Below are positions 19,301-28,661 of a stretch of DNA of 64,000 nucleotides, in pieces. This DNA is from Candidatus Schekmanbacteria bacterium. Its GTDB lineage: Bacteria > Schekmanbacteria > GWA2-38-11 > J061. Location: NCBI GenBank assembly GCA_016219965.1, contig JACRJM010000015.1, positions 549,963 to 613,962 of the forward strand. Direction: 5' to 3'. Position 1 is the first letter of the stretch. Every line of letters begins with the position of its first letter. Both the position numbers and the translations under genes were made by a program. The notes beneath the pieces are model-generated. The model did no database searches and had not been told where the DNA came from. It saw only the letters and a program-made list of their open reading frames with translations.

Positions 19301-19871
19301 GGAGCCCTGAAAAAATATCAGCAATCCCTCCTCTGATGCTGAAATCCCCCTTCTCTTCTACAAAATCTTTTCTCTTGTAACCGCTTAAAAGAAGGTAATT
19401 AAGAAGCGAATCCCTTAAAATTACACTGCCAGTATCAAGAGAGAGTTTCTTCCCTGAAATAGAAGTGCGCGGTATGAGCTTTTGGACAAGTGATTCAGCA
19501 GGAATTATAAAAATACCTTCTTTGTCCATCATCTCACAGAGAAATTCCACACGGCGTGATGAAATCTCATGGAAAGGAGATATATCCTCGTAGGGAAGTG
19601 TATCCCATGGAATAAGAATATCCGTCCTTGAATCTGAATATTTGGACTTTAATTTCCTGTCCGCATTCCGGAAAAAAAGAACATCATTTAACACCTCTTC
19701 TGCACGTTTTACAGATGGAGCAAGATATACTATTTGTTTTCCGGTATGTTTAAAAGCTTCGTAGAGAATGAGTGACGCAGAAGAGGATGATACTCCGCTT
19801 ATTTCAAACTCTCTTTCTTCCTCTAAGCATTTAAAAAGTCTGTTGAGGCTTTGACTGCTGTTCTCCATCAT
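16371..19871 (-). CDS. mfd: Transcription-repair coupling factor
   Basis: A 1166-residue superfamily 2 translocase that removes stalled RNA polymerase and recruits UvrA to DNA damage. The N-terminal UvrB-like module includes WDTLPYEDISPFHEISSRR, and the RNA polymerase-interaction region around 490-560 includes GDYIVHVNYGVGRFLGI. Helicase motifs follow: Walker A GDVGFGKTEVAMRAAF (around 660), DEEHRFGVRHKEK, LTATPIPRTLQLSL, TTIIESGLDIPAVNT and QLRGRVGRS. The C-terminal TRCF domain carries AGNILGEAQSGNIASIGYDLY. The length is typical. It is the last gene of a pheA-M50-trpS-mfd operon and starts 8 bases after trpS. Confidence 0.96.
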   Translation of the reverse strand: MMENSSQSLNRLFKCLEEEREFEISGVSSSSASLILYEAFKHTGKQIVYLAPSVKRAEEVLNDVLFFRNADRKLKSKYSDSRTDILIPWDTLPYEDISPFHEISSRRVEFLCEMMDKEGIFIIPAESLVQKLIPRTSISGKKLSLDTGSVILRDSLLNYLLLSGYKRKDFVEEKGDFSIRGGIADIFSGLHDFPIRIEFFGDEISSIREFDPHSQRSVKKVLSTALFPVREVAYPENNSELLEVFDLFFEDYSDRNRLMQLRERFERREYFPGVENYLPLFHKTLETTFDYNSEDSIVIFEEKEKIFDEIETQYREATKKYYSAVEKGEPVIEPQYIYSGCEEVKKKLCGFKRVAISSISSGDDSLKFTVKRTSYMHVQEDLKSDRFSSVAEEIKKKRDEGYRIYITVRSENSAERMIAIFMDYHLSMGMEGRGEIVLSYTENKEPFPPLIIVGNLTEGFFIEELGIAFITEEDIFGKKHSPYRRKISTPLKLSSSFQSLKEGDYIVHVNYGVGRFLGIAQMITAGRTKDFLMIEYQDNEKLYVPSENLNLVQKYIGVKGSKPVIEKLGSQNWARVKQKAKKAIETMAKGLLELYADRQFSSGISFSQDDNWMREFENRFEYDETPHQIRAIKDVKKDMESVKPMDRLICGDVGFGKTEVAMRAAFKAVLDGKQVSVLVPTTILAHQHFQTFSERFSHFPVKVEMLSRFCNLSKQKEILNGIREKKVDIVIGTHKLLMGNIEFNDLGLLIVDEEHRFGVRHKEKIKDIARNIDVLTLTATPIPRTLQLSLTGIRDISIIDTPPEERLPIKTVVIKFNREMIVRAIKNELERGGQVYFVHNNVKSLPAMEMFLKNNIPEVRIGVAHGQMKPSELEKIMVDFVERQFDLLLCTTIIESGLDIPAVNTIVINRADRLGLAQLYQLRGRVGRSNIEAFAYLLVPADKDITDEARKRLMVIEELTDFGSGFKIAAHDLEIRGAGNILGEAQSGNIASIGYDLYCQLVEETVAKLRGHKEKLTDCKIEVKVNAFIPEEFIRDSMERVSIYKKISEISDFQELDEFKKEIVDRYGEIPLPFENVFLLSRLRILAAENCIERISDSKDGFVLYFSEAFVPSAGLVTHIATSKKYPLRFLDDRSMLVKTPLNNREGLNLALNILEFLKKAGIEKV

Positions 19872-19879
19872 TCTTAATG

Positions 19880-20875
19880 CTACTTCAATTTCATTGTGCG
19901 TCTGACCCGTTCCATCATTTTTCGTGCTTCAGCCGACGCCTTTCCTTTTCCTTCATTTATTATATCATTAACAAAGGAGCGGTTTTTTTCAAGTTCTGTC
20001 CGCCTGGCACGGAATCCGGAAAATGCTGAAAGCAGATTTTGGATTAAAATCTTTTTGCACTGGACGCATCCGATTGATGCTGTCCTGCACCCCTCTGCTA
20101 TCTCAGCAACTTTTTCTCCGGGAGTAAATATCTTATGATAAGCATAAACTGTAGAAAGTTCAGGGTCGCCGCAGTCCGATTTTTTTATGCGATGAGGATC
20201 CGTGACCATCTGCATAACCTTTTTTTCAACAGTTTCCGGGTTGTCGCTTATAAAGATGCAGTTGTCAAAACTCTTGCTCATCTTTCTGCCGTCTATTCCT
20301 GGAAGTTTTGGTGTAGCTGTAAGCATTGACTGCGGTTCAACCAGAGTATTCTCTCCGTAGAGGAAATTAAACCTCCTTGCCACCTCTCTTGTAAGCTCTA
20401 TATGCGGGACCTGGTCAATCCCGACAGGAACTGTGTCAGCACCATAAATCAGTATGTCTGCCGACTGAAGAAGAGGATATCCAAGAAAACCATATGTTGT
20501 GAGATCTCGCTCTGAAAGGCTTTCCTGTGTTTCCTTGTAAGATGGCACCCTTTCCAGCCAGGGGATTGGAATGATCATGGAAAGAAGGAGATGCAGCTCT
20601 GCATGTTCGAGAATATCAGACTGTACGAACATCGTACATTTTTCCGGGTCTATACCAGAAGCAAGCCAGTCAATAACCATGTCTTCAGTATATTCCCTGA
20701 TCTTTGAAGGATCATTGTAATCTGTAGTGAGAGCATGCCAGTCAGCGACAAAAAAGAAGCACTCATTGTCCTGCTGAAGTTTTTTCCAGTTTTCAAGAAC
20801 ACCAATATAATGACCAAGATGCAGTTTACCCGTAGGTCTCATTCCGCTTAAAACACGTTTTTTTACATTGTTCAT
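19880..20875 (-). CDS. trpS: Tryptophanyl-tRNA synthetase
   Basis: A 331-residue class I aminoacyl-tRNA synthetase that charges tRNA-Trp. The HIGH-type motif sits in RPTGKLHLGHYIGVL (about 12-26) and the KMSKS motif in GRKMSKSFDN (about 196-205). GADTVPVGIDQVPHIELTREVARRF is the family's tryptophan-pocket region. The length matches bacterial TrpS. It lies 23 bases downstream of the M50 protease gene and 8 bases upstream of mfd. In many deltaproteobacteria trpS is followed by scpA-scpB-rluB; here those genes are elsewhere in the window. No T-box or trp leader is visible. Confidence 0.96.
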   Translation of the reverse strand: MNNVKKRVLSGMRPTGKLHLGHYIGVLENWKKLQQDNECFFFVADWHALTTDYNDPSKIREYTEDMVIDWLASGIDPEKCTMFVQSDILEHAELHLLLSMIIPIPWLERVPSYKETQESLSERDLTTYGFLGYPLLQSADILIYGADTVPVGIDQVPHIELTREVARRFNFLYGENTLVEPQSMLTATPKLPGIDGRKMSKSFDNCIFISDNPETVEKKVMQMVTDPHRIKKSDCGDPELSTVYAYHKIFTPGEKVAEIAEGCRTASIGCVQCKKILIQNLLSAFSGFRARRTELEKNRSFVNDIINEGKGKASAEARKMMERVRRTMKLK

Positions 20876-20898
20876 TTGCTTTGCCTGCCTTATTTATA

Positions 20899-21549
20899 TT
20901 AATCCACACCCAGGAGACTGAAAACTATATTACTTACAGGAACTATTATAAAATTTAAAACATTGGAATAGACGAGAAGAAGCAATATCATAAATCCATA
21001 TGGTCTCAGCTTTTCGTAGGAAATAGCCTGTCTTACCGGAAGAAGACCTTCAAGTACTCCGCTGCCATCAAGAGGGAAAATGGGGATTAAATTAAAAATA
21101 GCAAGAAACACATTTATCTTGATGCTGAAGTATATAAAAATTATCAATGGTCCTACTATAGATGGGTTTCCTGGCACTGCCATAGATGACGTTGTTCTTA
21201 TAAGAGTGTGAAAGATAATAGCGAATATTCCTCCCATCAGCAGATTGCTCAAAGGGCCTGCAAAGGATATCCAAAGATTGTCATTTCTCGGGTTTTTAAG
21301 ATTTGATGGGTTGACAGGAACCGGCTTTGCCCATCCTATTAGAAACCCGGTACCTGAGAATATCATCAGTGCAGGAAGAATTATCGTGCCTAGAAGATCA
21401 ATATGGGGTATCGGGTTAAGGGTAACGCGCCCAAGCCTCTTTGCAGTACTGTCGCCAAAGCGGTCAGCTGTCCATGCATGGGAGCACTCGTGAACTGAAA
21501 TAGAGAAAAGAAGTGCCACGTAGTTGATAATCATGTAACCAGTGTTCAT
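20899..21549 (-). CDS. Site-2 protease family (M50) membrane metalloprotease
   Basis: A 216-residue multi-spanning membrane protein. The zinc-binding HECSH (residues 20-24, HExxH) lies in the first membrane segment, and the distal Asp is in FNLIPIFPLDG (about 160-170). GWAKPVPVNPSNLKNPRND after the second helix is typical of the small, PDZ-less M50B group (YwhC/Rip3-like). Such proteases cut membrane-spanning segments of substrate proteins; the substrate is unknown. It sits between pheA (3-base gap) and trpS (23-base gap). The M50-trpS neighbourhood is widely conserved in deltaproteobacteria. Confidence 0.9.
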   Translation of the reverse strand: MNTGYMIINYVALLFSISVHECSHAWTADRFGDSTAKRLGRVTLNPIPHIDLLGTIILPALMIFSGTGFLIGWAKPVPVNPSNLKNPRNDNLWISFAGPLSNLLMGGIFAIIFHTLIRTTSSMAVPGNPSIVGPLIIFIYFSIKINVFLAIFNLIPIFPLDGSGVLEGLLPVRQAISYEKLRPYGFMILLLLVYSNVLNFIIVPVSNIVFSLLGVD

Positions 21550-21552
21550 CTG

Positions 21553-22632
21553 TCAGTCTAGTTTCCCGCGCGGATATGACCCGAGGATAGTAAGAAAAAC
21601 ACAGTCTTTTTCAAGGCGCATAATAGTTTTTTTGACCGGCAGGTCCTCCATGTGGCCACGGCAGTCAACGAAAAAAATATACTCCCATGGCTTCTTTTTC
21701 GATGGCCTTGACTCGATCTTGGACAAGCTTATCCTGTTTGCTGCAAAATGTTTCAGCACATCATTGAGAGCCCCTGCCCTGTCCTTTGTCGTAAACATAA
21801 GGGATGTCTTGTCATCTCCGGTCCTGCAAAAAGACTCCTTGCCTATGATTACAAACCGCGTAAAATTGTTGCAGTTGTCCTCTATATGAGAATGGACCAT
21901 CTTGAGATCATATATCTTCATTGCCATTTCGCTTGCGATTGCTGCTTTGTATTTATCCTTAGATGCAATTACGGCAGCAGTTGCGGTACTTGAAACCTCT
22001 TCGACAGGTATTCCCGGCATATTCCTTGAAATCCATTCCCTGCACTGGGCTATCGGCTGAGGATGGGAAATAATTTTTTTAATGTCACTATTTTTCCCTG
22101 AGATGTTAAGGAGATTATGGTTTATACGCATCAATATCTCACCGCAAATCTTAAGCGGGTAGTCAAGGAAAAGATCTACTGTCTGGGTCACAGTCCCCTC
22201 ATTAGAATTTTCGACAGGAACTACCCCATACTTAGCGACCCCCTTTTCAACATTTTCAAAAACATCCTTTATATAATCAACGGGTATTGCGACAGACATG
22301 CGGCCAAACTGTTTTAGTGATGCAATATGTGAAAAAGATGCCTGCGGTCCGAGGTAAGAGACCTTGATAGGCTCCTCAAGAGCAAGAGAGGCTGAGAGTA
22401 TCTCCCTGAAAAGAGTTTTTATCGCCGCATTTGAAAATGGTCCTTTATTTTCACGGGTAATCTTATTCAGAATCTGCGCCTCGCGGGCAGGGACATGGAT
22501 GTCCGCATTGTCTCTTTTTTTAACTTCGCCTATCTGGCTTGCAAGTTTACCTCTATAACTTAAAAGCTTCAGCAGCTTTGAATCTATAAGATCAATTTTC
22601 CGCCTGAGTTCCTGAAGGTTTTTTGCAGCCAT
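21553..22632 (-). CDS. pheA: Bifunctional chorismate mutase/prephenate dehydratase
   Basis: A 359-residue P-protein that makes phenylpyruvate from chorismate. The N-terminal AroQ chorismate mutase spans about 5-88 (LQELRRKIDLIDSKLLKLL). The prephenate dehydratase domain is about 90-265, with YLGPQASFSH, VPVENSNEGTV and the STATAA catalytic segment. The C-terminal ACT domain (about 278-355) carries DRAGALNDVL and ISLSKIESRPSK, the GAL and ESRP signatures for phenylalanine feedback inhibition. The full three-domain layout and normal length make this a firm call. It is the first gene of the operon continuing through the M50 protease, trpS and mfd. Confidence 0.95.
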   Translation of the reverse strand: MAAKNLQELRRKIDLIDSKLLKLLSYRGKLASQIGEVKKRDNADIHVPAREAQILNKITRENKGPFSNAAIKTLFREILSASLALEEPIKVSYLGPQASFSHIASLKQFGRMSVAIPVDYIKDVFENVEKGVAKYGVVPVENSNEGTVTQTVDLFLDYPLKICGEILMRINHNLLNISGKNSDIKKIISHPQPIAQCREWISRNMPGIPVEEVSSTATAAVIASKDKYKAAIASEMAMKIYDLKMVHSHIEDNCNNFTRFVIIGKESFCRTGDDKTSLMFTTKDRAGALNDVLKHFAANRISLSKIESRPSKKKPWEYIFFVDCRGHMEDLPVKKTIMRLEKDCVFLTILGSYPRGKLD

Positions 22633-22758
22633 AATTATTATGTTCCAATCACCTATTAGCTTGATAAAAACTGTTTTTTAATCAAAAATAAATTACTCTA
22701 AGTACAAAGTTAATTTTTTTTTATACAATAAATAAAAATATCTTAAAAGTCTTTTCTC

Positions 22759-23994
22759 ATGGAATTGAAAAAAAGAATTTCCATATATGTTGATGAAGGG
22801 GCATCCCATTCTTTCATCTGGCTCATCGAACTTTTTGAAATCTACGGTCTGTTTGATATAAAATTTGTGAAGTCTGAGGATATACGGTCCGGCATATTGG
22901 GTAAGACCGATGTTCTTATAATATCAGGCGGGGATAGTTTTGCAGTTGCAGGAAGTCTTGAAGAAGCAGCCGCTCTGGCAATAAAGTCATTTATTGAAAA
23001 TGGAGGGACTTATGTTGGGATATGCGCAGGCGCTTATCTTATGCTTAGATCATCCAAGAGCCCGCTCCATTACTTTAATATGACCTCAGGGAAAATCGCA
23101 AATCTCTCGAGCCGGCTTCCCGAGGCAAAGGCACTTGAATACAAATATTCAACGCCATATGGATGCAGTTATATCTTCCACCCTGTTCGCGGAGAAATAT
23201 CAGTCACTCTTTGTGAGTTTGGGCTGTTTCAGAAGGAAGGGGTGATTAAAGCACCTGTTTACGGCGGGCCTTTCATAAAAAATGACGGCTCTATAATCCC
23301 TCTTTCTTTTTTTCGCGATTTTACGGAAAGCACCCTCTTCCTTGTTGACAATGAAATCGCCGCTTCGATATGCAGAGGTTCGATTGTCTCTGGTTATAAA
23401 ACTCTCGGAAAAGGGATTCTCTTTTTTTTCAGCACTCACATGGAACATCCGGACTACCCAGAAGCCAATGAATTATTCATCAGATTGATAACCGGGGATC
23501 CCTTAATATCAAGGATGCTATTAAGGGGTAAAGACAAAACCTCTCTAAAAAATGAAACTCCTTATAGACCGAGCAATAACTCTTCATACAAAAAGTTCAG
23601 GAAAAACCTTAGCCTTATGCGCCTTGTAGCTGCTGGCCTTGAGAAGATCCCACATTTCTGGAAAATCGGCGAAAAAGTCTGGGAAACGGAAAAGATCAGG
23701 TTTTTTACCGAGTCCATTCTAAAGATGGAAAAAAAATATGGAAAAATGTTGTCGCTCTCTATTGCTGAAAAAAATGCTGAAGAACTCGATTCACTGTCTT
23801 CAATATGCCTGAGCTTGTTAAAAAATATTTACGATTCTCTGTCTCATGGAAAATCTTCCCAGCAGGAAGCAGCTTTTTTTATAAATAATATAAAAGATCT
23901 TTATACCATATATTGTTCCTGCTGTTTCAGGTATATCAATGAAAATGGGACTTTTACAACTAAGTATAACAACCATTTCAACCCTACTGCATAG
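22759..23994 (+). CDS. BPL_N-type glutamine-amidotransferase-like protein with unknown C-terminal domain
   Basis: A 411-residue protein. Residues 1-250 match the BPL_N family (class I glutamine amidotransferase-like fold found at the N terminus of eukaryotic biotin-protein ligases). A nucleophile-elbow Cys sits at about residue 89 in VGICAGAYLML, and HPVRGEISVTL and GPFIKNDGSIIPL follow. No biotin-ligase domain is attached. Residues 270-400 are helical, charged and unrecognised, with many Lys and Ser. The enzymatic role of free-standing BPL_N proteins is unknown. A PilZ-domain gene follows in the same direction; the two may be co-transcribed. Confidence 0.72.
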   Translation: MELKKRISIYVDEGASHSFIWLIELFEIYGLFDIKFVKSEDIRSGILGKTDVLIISGGDSFAVAGSLEEAAALAIKSFIENGGTYVGICAGAYLMLRSSKSPLHYFNMTSGKIANLSSRLPEAKALEYKYSTPYGCSYIFHPVRGEISVTLCEFGLFQKEGVIKAPVYGGPFIKNDGSIIPLSFFRDFTESTLFLVDNEIAASICRGSIVSGYKTLGKGILFFFSTHMEHPDYPEANELFIRLITGDPLISRMLLRGKDKTSLKNETPYRPSNNSSYKKFRKNLSLMRLVAAGLEKIPHFWKIGEKVWETEKIRFFTESILKMEKKYGKMLSLSIAEKNAEELDSLSSICLSLLKNIYDSLSHGKSSQQEAAFFINNIKDLYTIYCSCCFRYINENGTFTTKYNNHFNPTA

Positions 23995-24047
23995 CATTAA
24001 AATAATATTTATTCCGAATCTAACAAATTAAATTGACTGCAAGCTGT

Positions 24048-24962
24048 ATGGTGCATTATCATTTAAGAAAATTCTTAATGAATGATGCCATGCAAGATAA
24101 ATTAGAAACAAGAGGTTATCTCCCGGATATTGTCGAACTCAATCTGGCATCTGACAATATATCTGACCTGTTTCAGGAAGTAGCAGGTATAATCTGCAGT
24201 TCCAAAAAAATCGTCAATTCTCAGTCCGCTCTTCGCGAATTCCAGAACTTCTCAAGGGAATGGAACAGAAACAAAAAAAATATGGTAGATGAAGGAATAA
24301 ATTTCTTCAGAAATGGGATATTCCCGTTTACCATCAATTACTGTCCCTTTCTTGAGATGTCAGAATCTCTGTTGTTCCTCGGAAAGACAAATAAAGGGCT
24401 CTCTACAGGGATCAATGACACGCCTCCCGTAAGAGTAATCTGTTCCATGCTGTTTCATTCAGTAGAGTCATTCGAACAAAAGAAACAGGAAGACCTCGAA
24501 AGACAGAAATTCAATCTGTACTGGAATAACCTCTTTACCAATAAAAAGTTTATAGAGGGTTTTCTGGAACTTACAAGCTCTGATGATTTGATAATGTTAA
24601 TTGCTGAAACTCACAACTATCTTGAAAAACGCCGTTATCCCCGTTACAGCATCGATACAGTGGCATACTGCCGTACACTCCTCTTTGATGATGATGTTGC
24701 AGAAAACAAGGAAAAAGTAAGGGTCAGGAACATCAGCCATCAGGGGATCTTGTTAGAGCATTCAAACCCGTTCCCTGTGAACAATGCTGTAGAAATAAGC
24801 CTTCTTCTCGACGACCGTATTCTCTATATGGTAGGAAAAGTCTGCAGAGTCGATAAACTCAAAGAGATTGAATCTGACAAGTATTATTCAGGCGTAAACC
24901 TGACTCAGATCTCATCTGAAAATCAGCTTCTTATAAGCAGATATCTCCAAAGCTGCCAGTAA
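24048..24962 (+). CDS. PilZ-domain protein with unknown N-terminal region
   Basis: About 304 residues. The C-terminal 105 residues form a PilZ domain. RRYPRYSIDT supplies the RxxxR-type c-di-GMP arginine segment, and NISHQGILLE matches the (D/N)xSxxG motif, so c-di-GMP binding is plausible. The first 190 residues are helical and match nothing I recognise. The start is uncertain: TTG 24033, ATG 24048 and ATG 24078 are all in frame and none has a clear ribosome site. It ends 10 bases from the convergent lytic transglycosylase gene. A cyclic-di-GMP-responsive role in surface behaviour is inference from the family. Confidence 0.72.
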   Translation: MVHYHLRKFLMNDAMQDKLETRGYLPDIVELNLASDNISDLFQEVAGIICSSKKIVNSQSALREFQNFSREWNRNKKNMVDEGINFFRNGIFPFTINYCPFLEMSESLLFLGKTNKGLSTGINDTPPVRVICSMLFHSVESFEQKKQEDLERQKFNLYWNNLFTNKKFIEGFLELTSSDDLIMLIAETHNYLEKRRYPRYSIDTVAYCRTLLFDDDVAENKEKVRVRNISHQGILLEHSNPFPVNNAVEISLLLDDRILYMVGKVCRVDKLKEIESDKYYSGVNLTQISSENQLLISRYLQSCQ

Positions 24963-24972
24963 GAACAGTTTA

Positions 24973-27093
24973 TTAATTGCAGTAAATACTTCTGTAAGTC
25001 AGATAGTTCGACAATATCCTCTTTACATAATCACAGGTTTCTCTGTATGTAATCCGCTCAATGAATTCCTCAGGCTCACATGAACCTGATTTTTTTATCC
25101 ATTCATCGAGTTTAGACTCTCCTGCATTGTATGCTGAAAGTGCATAGTGTATATTCCCGTTGTTTTCCTTTATAAGTCCTGAAAGATAATTAACACCGAT
25201 ACGTACGTTTGTCTCCGGTGAGAACAAATCCTCTCTGCCAATCGGTTTTTTATTTACCTTCCTAGCAGTTGCAGGCATAACCTGCATAAGACCGACTGCA
25301 CCGGCAGGTGACAGAGCATCAGAATTAAACATGCTTTCCTGCCTCATTACGGAAAGTACGAAGAAAGGGTCCAGCCCTTCACTTTCACAATATTTCTTAA
25401 CATAAGGATAAAAAGCCAGCGGATAAAGTACTTGTGAGATCTCCCTGTCATTCATCGCCTTTTCTTTTTCTGCCTCCGAGAGACGCGCAAGGAGGGGAAC
25501 GGCATCAATATAATCCCCTTCGAGAACAAAGAGATTTGCAAATATTTTTACCTTGTCACTGGTAAAGGTTTCTTCTGATTTTACTGCCTGCTTCAGCTCG
25601 AAAAAACAATCATTCTGAAACCCGAGCTCTTTTAATGTCTTTGCCCTTTTAAAAAACAACAAAACTTTTCCCGCTTTTATCTGTTTTTCCGCAATGTCCC
25701 ATATCTCGTTATCATTTATATTTTCACGCAGAGCGTCGGGGCTTCCGCAGTATTCATCCCTGTTGAGCTTGAATGAAAGCACCTTATCATTCACTCTCAA
25801 ATCACAAAGTTTTCCATAATAACTCGTTGATGAAACCCCTTTTTTAAAAAGTGCCGCTGCATCAGCTTCTCCGGACTTTTCTGCTGCCTTTCCTGCCCAA
25901 AAAAATGATTTGCAGTACTGAACACCCTTTTCTTCTGATGAATTGGCAGAAAGATTAAAGAGTCTCAATGCTTCCGGATAGTCAGATGCAAGATAATTAA
26001 TGAATCCGGCTTCCCAGAGAAGTTCTGCATTATTAAAAGATGAAAGCTTTGCCGTGTTTGCTTTCAGCATCATTGATATATAATCAAGAGCATTCCGGAC
26101 ATCACCGGCATTTTTGTAGAATTTAAAAATAAGATAAGCTGTCTTTAAACCGTAAGGTGAGCTGCTTTCCTTCTCAACAGCTTTTTTGGAAACTAAAAGA
26201 AATTGTTCATCGTCAGAGCCCTGGAAATAAGCATTTGCAAGCCTGTACCCGGCAAGCTCTATACTCTCTCTCTTGCCTGTCTTTCCTAATCTTTTAAGCA
26301 GGCTCTCATAGAGAATTGATGCTTTTTTATATTGCTTCAGCTTTTCAAGCGCTTCGCCCTTGCCAAGATATACATCTGTGAGAGTCTCTAAGCTTAATTT
26401 CTTTGAATGTTCGAAAAGATAATCATATTCTTTTATCGATTCACTGAAATGAAATGTCTTTTTTAGTTCGTCACATCTTCGTAATAATGTCCCTGTCTTG
26501 ACATGTCCTCTTATGTTCCCGCCGTTATAATATTCTTTCATGAGAATAGCTTCAGCTCTGTCGGCTTCCGGAGACTCCGGATGATCGTACCATAAACCGG
26601 TCAGAATATTTTTAGCCTCTGCTTTTTGTTTATCCCTGATTAGTTCTTCACAGAGAAGGAGCAAAACTTTTGTTATGTTTCTCCCTGAAGGAAAAGAGGA
26701 GGCATATTTCTTTAGAGTAGCGATAGACTTTTTATGAAACCCTGCATTGGCATAAATGCTTCCCATGTCCAATATCATGGGGCCATACCAGCGACTGTAT
26801 CCGAAATGAAGCTCTATATCCTCAAAAGTCTTTTCAGCAAGTCTTAGATCCCCCTCTTTTTTGGCAGTCAAAAAAATCCTGTAAAGCGAGTAATCCCGAA
26901 TATCTGGATACTCTGCCAGTGAGCGGATAAAGAAAGACTTTGCTTCCAGCAGGTTTCCCGACTCAAACAGGGTATCACCCTTCTTTAAGAAGTTATCCTC
27001 TGCGTATACAGGAATTACAACTGAAGGAATTATCAGGAAAAGGAATAAAAGAATAAAAAAAGGTCTATGCCGCAATGCCTTCATTACTCCCAT
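24973..27093 (-). CDS. Soluble lytic murein transglycosylase (Slt-like) with TPR array
   Basis: A 706-residue secreted protein. It has a signal peptide at about 10-31 ([22 protein letters not shown]), then some 520 residues of TPR/Slt-type superhelical repeats, then a C-terminal SLT domain (about 560-690). The SLT domain carries the catalytic Glu in [35 protein letters not shown] and [12 protein letters not shown]. It cleaves peptidoglycan between MurNAc and GlcNAc to give 1,6-anhydro ends. The starts ATG 27093 and ATG 27084 are both possible; the latter overlaps the guaA stop as TAATG. Translation is coupled to guaA in either case. It is the last gene of the guaB3-guaA run. Confidence 0.9.
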   Translation of the reverse strand: MGVMKALRHRPFFILLFLFLIIPSVVIPVYAEDNFLKKGDTLFESGNLLEAKSFFIRSLAEYPDIRDYSLYRIFLTAKKEGDLRLAEKTFEDIELHFGYSRWYGPMILDMGSIYANAGFHKKSIATLKKYASSFPSGRNITKVLLLLCEELIRDKQKAEAKNILTGLWYDHPESPEADRAEAILMKEYYNGGNIRGHVKTGTLLRRCDELKKTFHFSESIKEYDYLFEHSKKLSLETLTDVYLGKGEALEKLKQYKKASILYESLLKRLGKTGKRESIELAGYRLANAYFQGSDDEQFLLVSKKAVEKESSSPYGLKTAYLIFKFYKNAGDVRNALDYISMMLKANTAKLSSFNNAELLWEAGFINYLASDYPEALRLFNLSANSSEEKGVQYCKSFFWAGKAAEKSGEADAAALFKKGVSSTSYYGKLCDLRVNDKVLSFKLNRDEYCGSPDALRENINDNEIWDIAEKQIKAGKVLLFFKRAKTLKELGFQNDCFFELKQAVKSEETFTSDKVKIFANLFVLEGDYIDAVPLLARLSEAEKEKAMNDREISQVLYPLAFYPYVKKYCESEGLDPFFVLSVMRQESMFNSDALSPAGAVGLMQVMPATARKVNKKPIGREDLFSPETNVRIGVNYLSGLIKENNGNIHYALSAYNAGESKLDEWIKKSGSCEPEEFIERITYRETCDYVKRILSNYLTYRSIYCN

Positions 27094-28655
27094 TCAATGG
27101 TGCTTGGCGGCTTGGAGCTTATGTCGTATACAACCCGGTTAACTCCCCTTACCTCGCTGATTATACGGTTTGATATTGTATTTAAAACTTCATATGGAAG
27201 TTTAACCCAGTCTGCCGTCATACCGTCAACGCTCTCCACGGCCCGAATGGCAATGACGTTCTCATAAGTCCGTTCATCCCCCATAACTCCAACTGTCTTG
27301 ACCGGCACAAGTACTGCAAAGGATTGCCATATTGCTCTGTAAAGCGATGCCCTCTTTATCTCTTCCATTACTATGGCATCAGCCTGTCTTAATATCCTCA
27401 GATGTTCGCGCGTTATCTCACCGATTATTCTTATTGCAAGCCCAGGGCCCGGGAAAGGCTGCCTGTATATTATCTCTTCCGGCATTTGCAATGATAATCC
27501 AACCATCCTCACTTCATCTTTGAAAAGCTCTCTGAATGGTTCTATTAGTTTGAAATTGAATTTTTCCGGCAGACCTCCCACATTGTGGTGGGTCTTTATT
27601 GTCGCCGAAGGTCCCTTGAATGAAACAGATTCGATGACATCTGGATAGAGCGTACCCTGTGCAAGGAACTCTATCCCTCCAAGTTTTCCGGCTTCCCTCT
27701 CAAATACCTTTATGAAATGATTCCCAATTATCTTCCTTTTCTTTTCAGGATCAGTCACTCCATCGAGAAGCTGTAAAAGTTCCTCTTCAGCGTCAACGTA
27801 TGTGAGGTTGATATCGTAGTGGTTCCTGAATGTATCTATGACCTTCTCAGCCTCACCTGCCCGGAGCACGCCGTTATTTACAAAAATGCAATGAAGGTTG
27901 TGTCCGATTGCCTTGTTTATCAGCACAGCCGCAACAGATGAATCAACGCCGCCGCTAAGCGCAAGGAGGACTTTCCTGCTCCCCACTTTATCACGTATCT
28001 CGGCTACCTTCTCTTCAACGAACGAACCCATGTCCCAGTCCCCTTTGCATGCGCATATCCGGAAAAGAAAATTAGCAAGGATCTCTTTTCCCTTTTCCGT
28101 ATGTGCGACTTCAGGGTGGAATTGGAGACCATAGATCTTCTTCTCAATATGGCGTGCGACCGCATTGGGACAGTTTTCTGTAGATGCAATCCTTCTGAAA
28201 CATTTTGGCAGTTCTTCCACATGGTCGCCGTGGCTCATCCATACAATTGAACCAGACACAACTGAACCTAACAATCCTTCATTGTTGATACCGTTAAGCA
28301 CAGGGTCCTTTTCAAGCACGCTGATAATTGCCTTCCCGTATTCCCTTTTGTCCGATTCCTGCACCCTGCCGCCAAAAAGTTTTCCCATCAGCTGGAATCC
28401 ATAGCATATTCCGAGCACAGGAACGCCGAGTTCAAATACTTCAGGACTGCAAACAGGAGAGGAATTTTCCTTTACGCTTGAAGGACTTCCTGAAAGGACT
28501 AACCCTGCGGGGTGGAACTCCTTTATCTTCTCAATACCTATATTGAAAGGATGTATCTCGCAATACACTTTGAGTTCGCGTATCTTCCTTGCTATCAACT
28601 GCGTGTACTGCGAGCCGAAATCAAGGATTAATATTTTTTCTCTTTCAATGTCCAT
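27084..28655 (-). CDS. guaA: GMP synthase (glutamine-hydrolysing)
   Basis: A 523-residue enzyme that converts XMP to GMP. The class I glutamine amidotransferase domain (1-195) has its Cys nucleophile in [10 protein letters not shown] (around 83) and His/Glu in [10 protein letters not shown]. The ATP-pyrophosphatase domain has the P-loop [12 protein letters not shown] (around 232-243). The C-terminal dimerisation domain (about 400-523) includes [16 protein letters not shown] and ends PPSTIEWE, the standard GuaA terminus. The length is normal. It follows a GuaB3-type IMP dehydrogenase-like gene by 6 bases, so the two last steps of GMP synthesis are plausibly made together. Confidence 0.97.
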   Translation of the reverse strand: MDIEREKILILDFGSQYTQLIARKIRELKVYCEIHPFNIGIEKIKEFHPAGLVLSGSPSSVKENSSPVCSPEVFELGVPVLGICYGFQLMGKLFGGRVQESDKREYGKAIISVLEKDPVLNGINNEGLLGSVVSGSIVWMSHGDHVEELPKCFRRIASTENCPNAVARHIEKKIYGLQFHPEVAHTEKGKEILANFLFRICACKGDWDMGSFVEEKVAEIRDKVGSRKVLLALSGGVDSSVAAVLINKAIGHNLHCIFVNNGVLRAGEAEKVIDTFRNHYDINLTYVDAEEELLQLLDGVTDPEKKRKIIGNHFIKVFEREAGKLGGIEFLAQGTLYPDVIESVSFKGPSATIKTHHNVGGLPEKFNFKLIEPFRELFKDEVRMVGLSLQMPEEIIYRQPFPGPGLAIRIIGEITREHLRILRQADAIVMEEIKRASLYRAIWQSFAVLVPVKTVGVMGDERTYENVIAIRAVESVDGMTADWVKLPYEVLNTISNRIISEVRGVNRVVYDISSKPPSTIEWE

Positions 28656-28661
28656 TGATTC

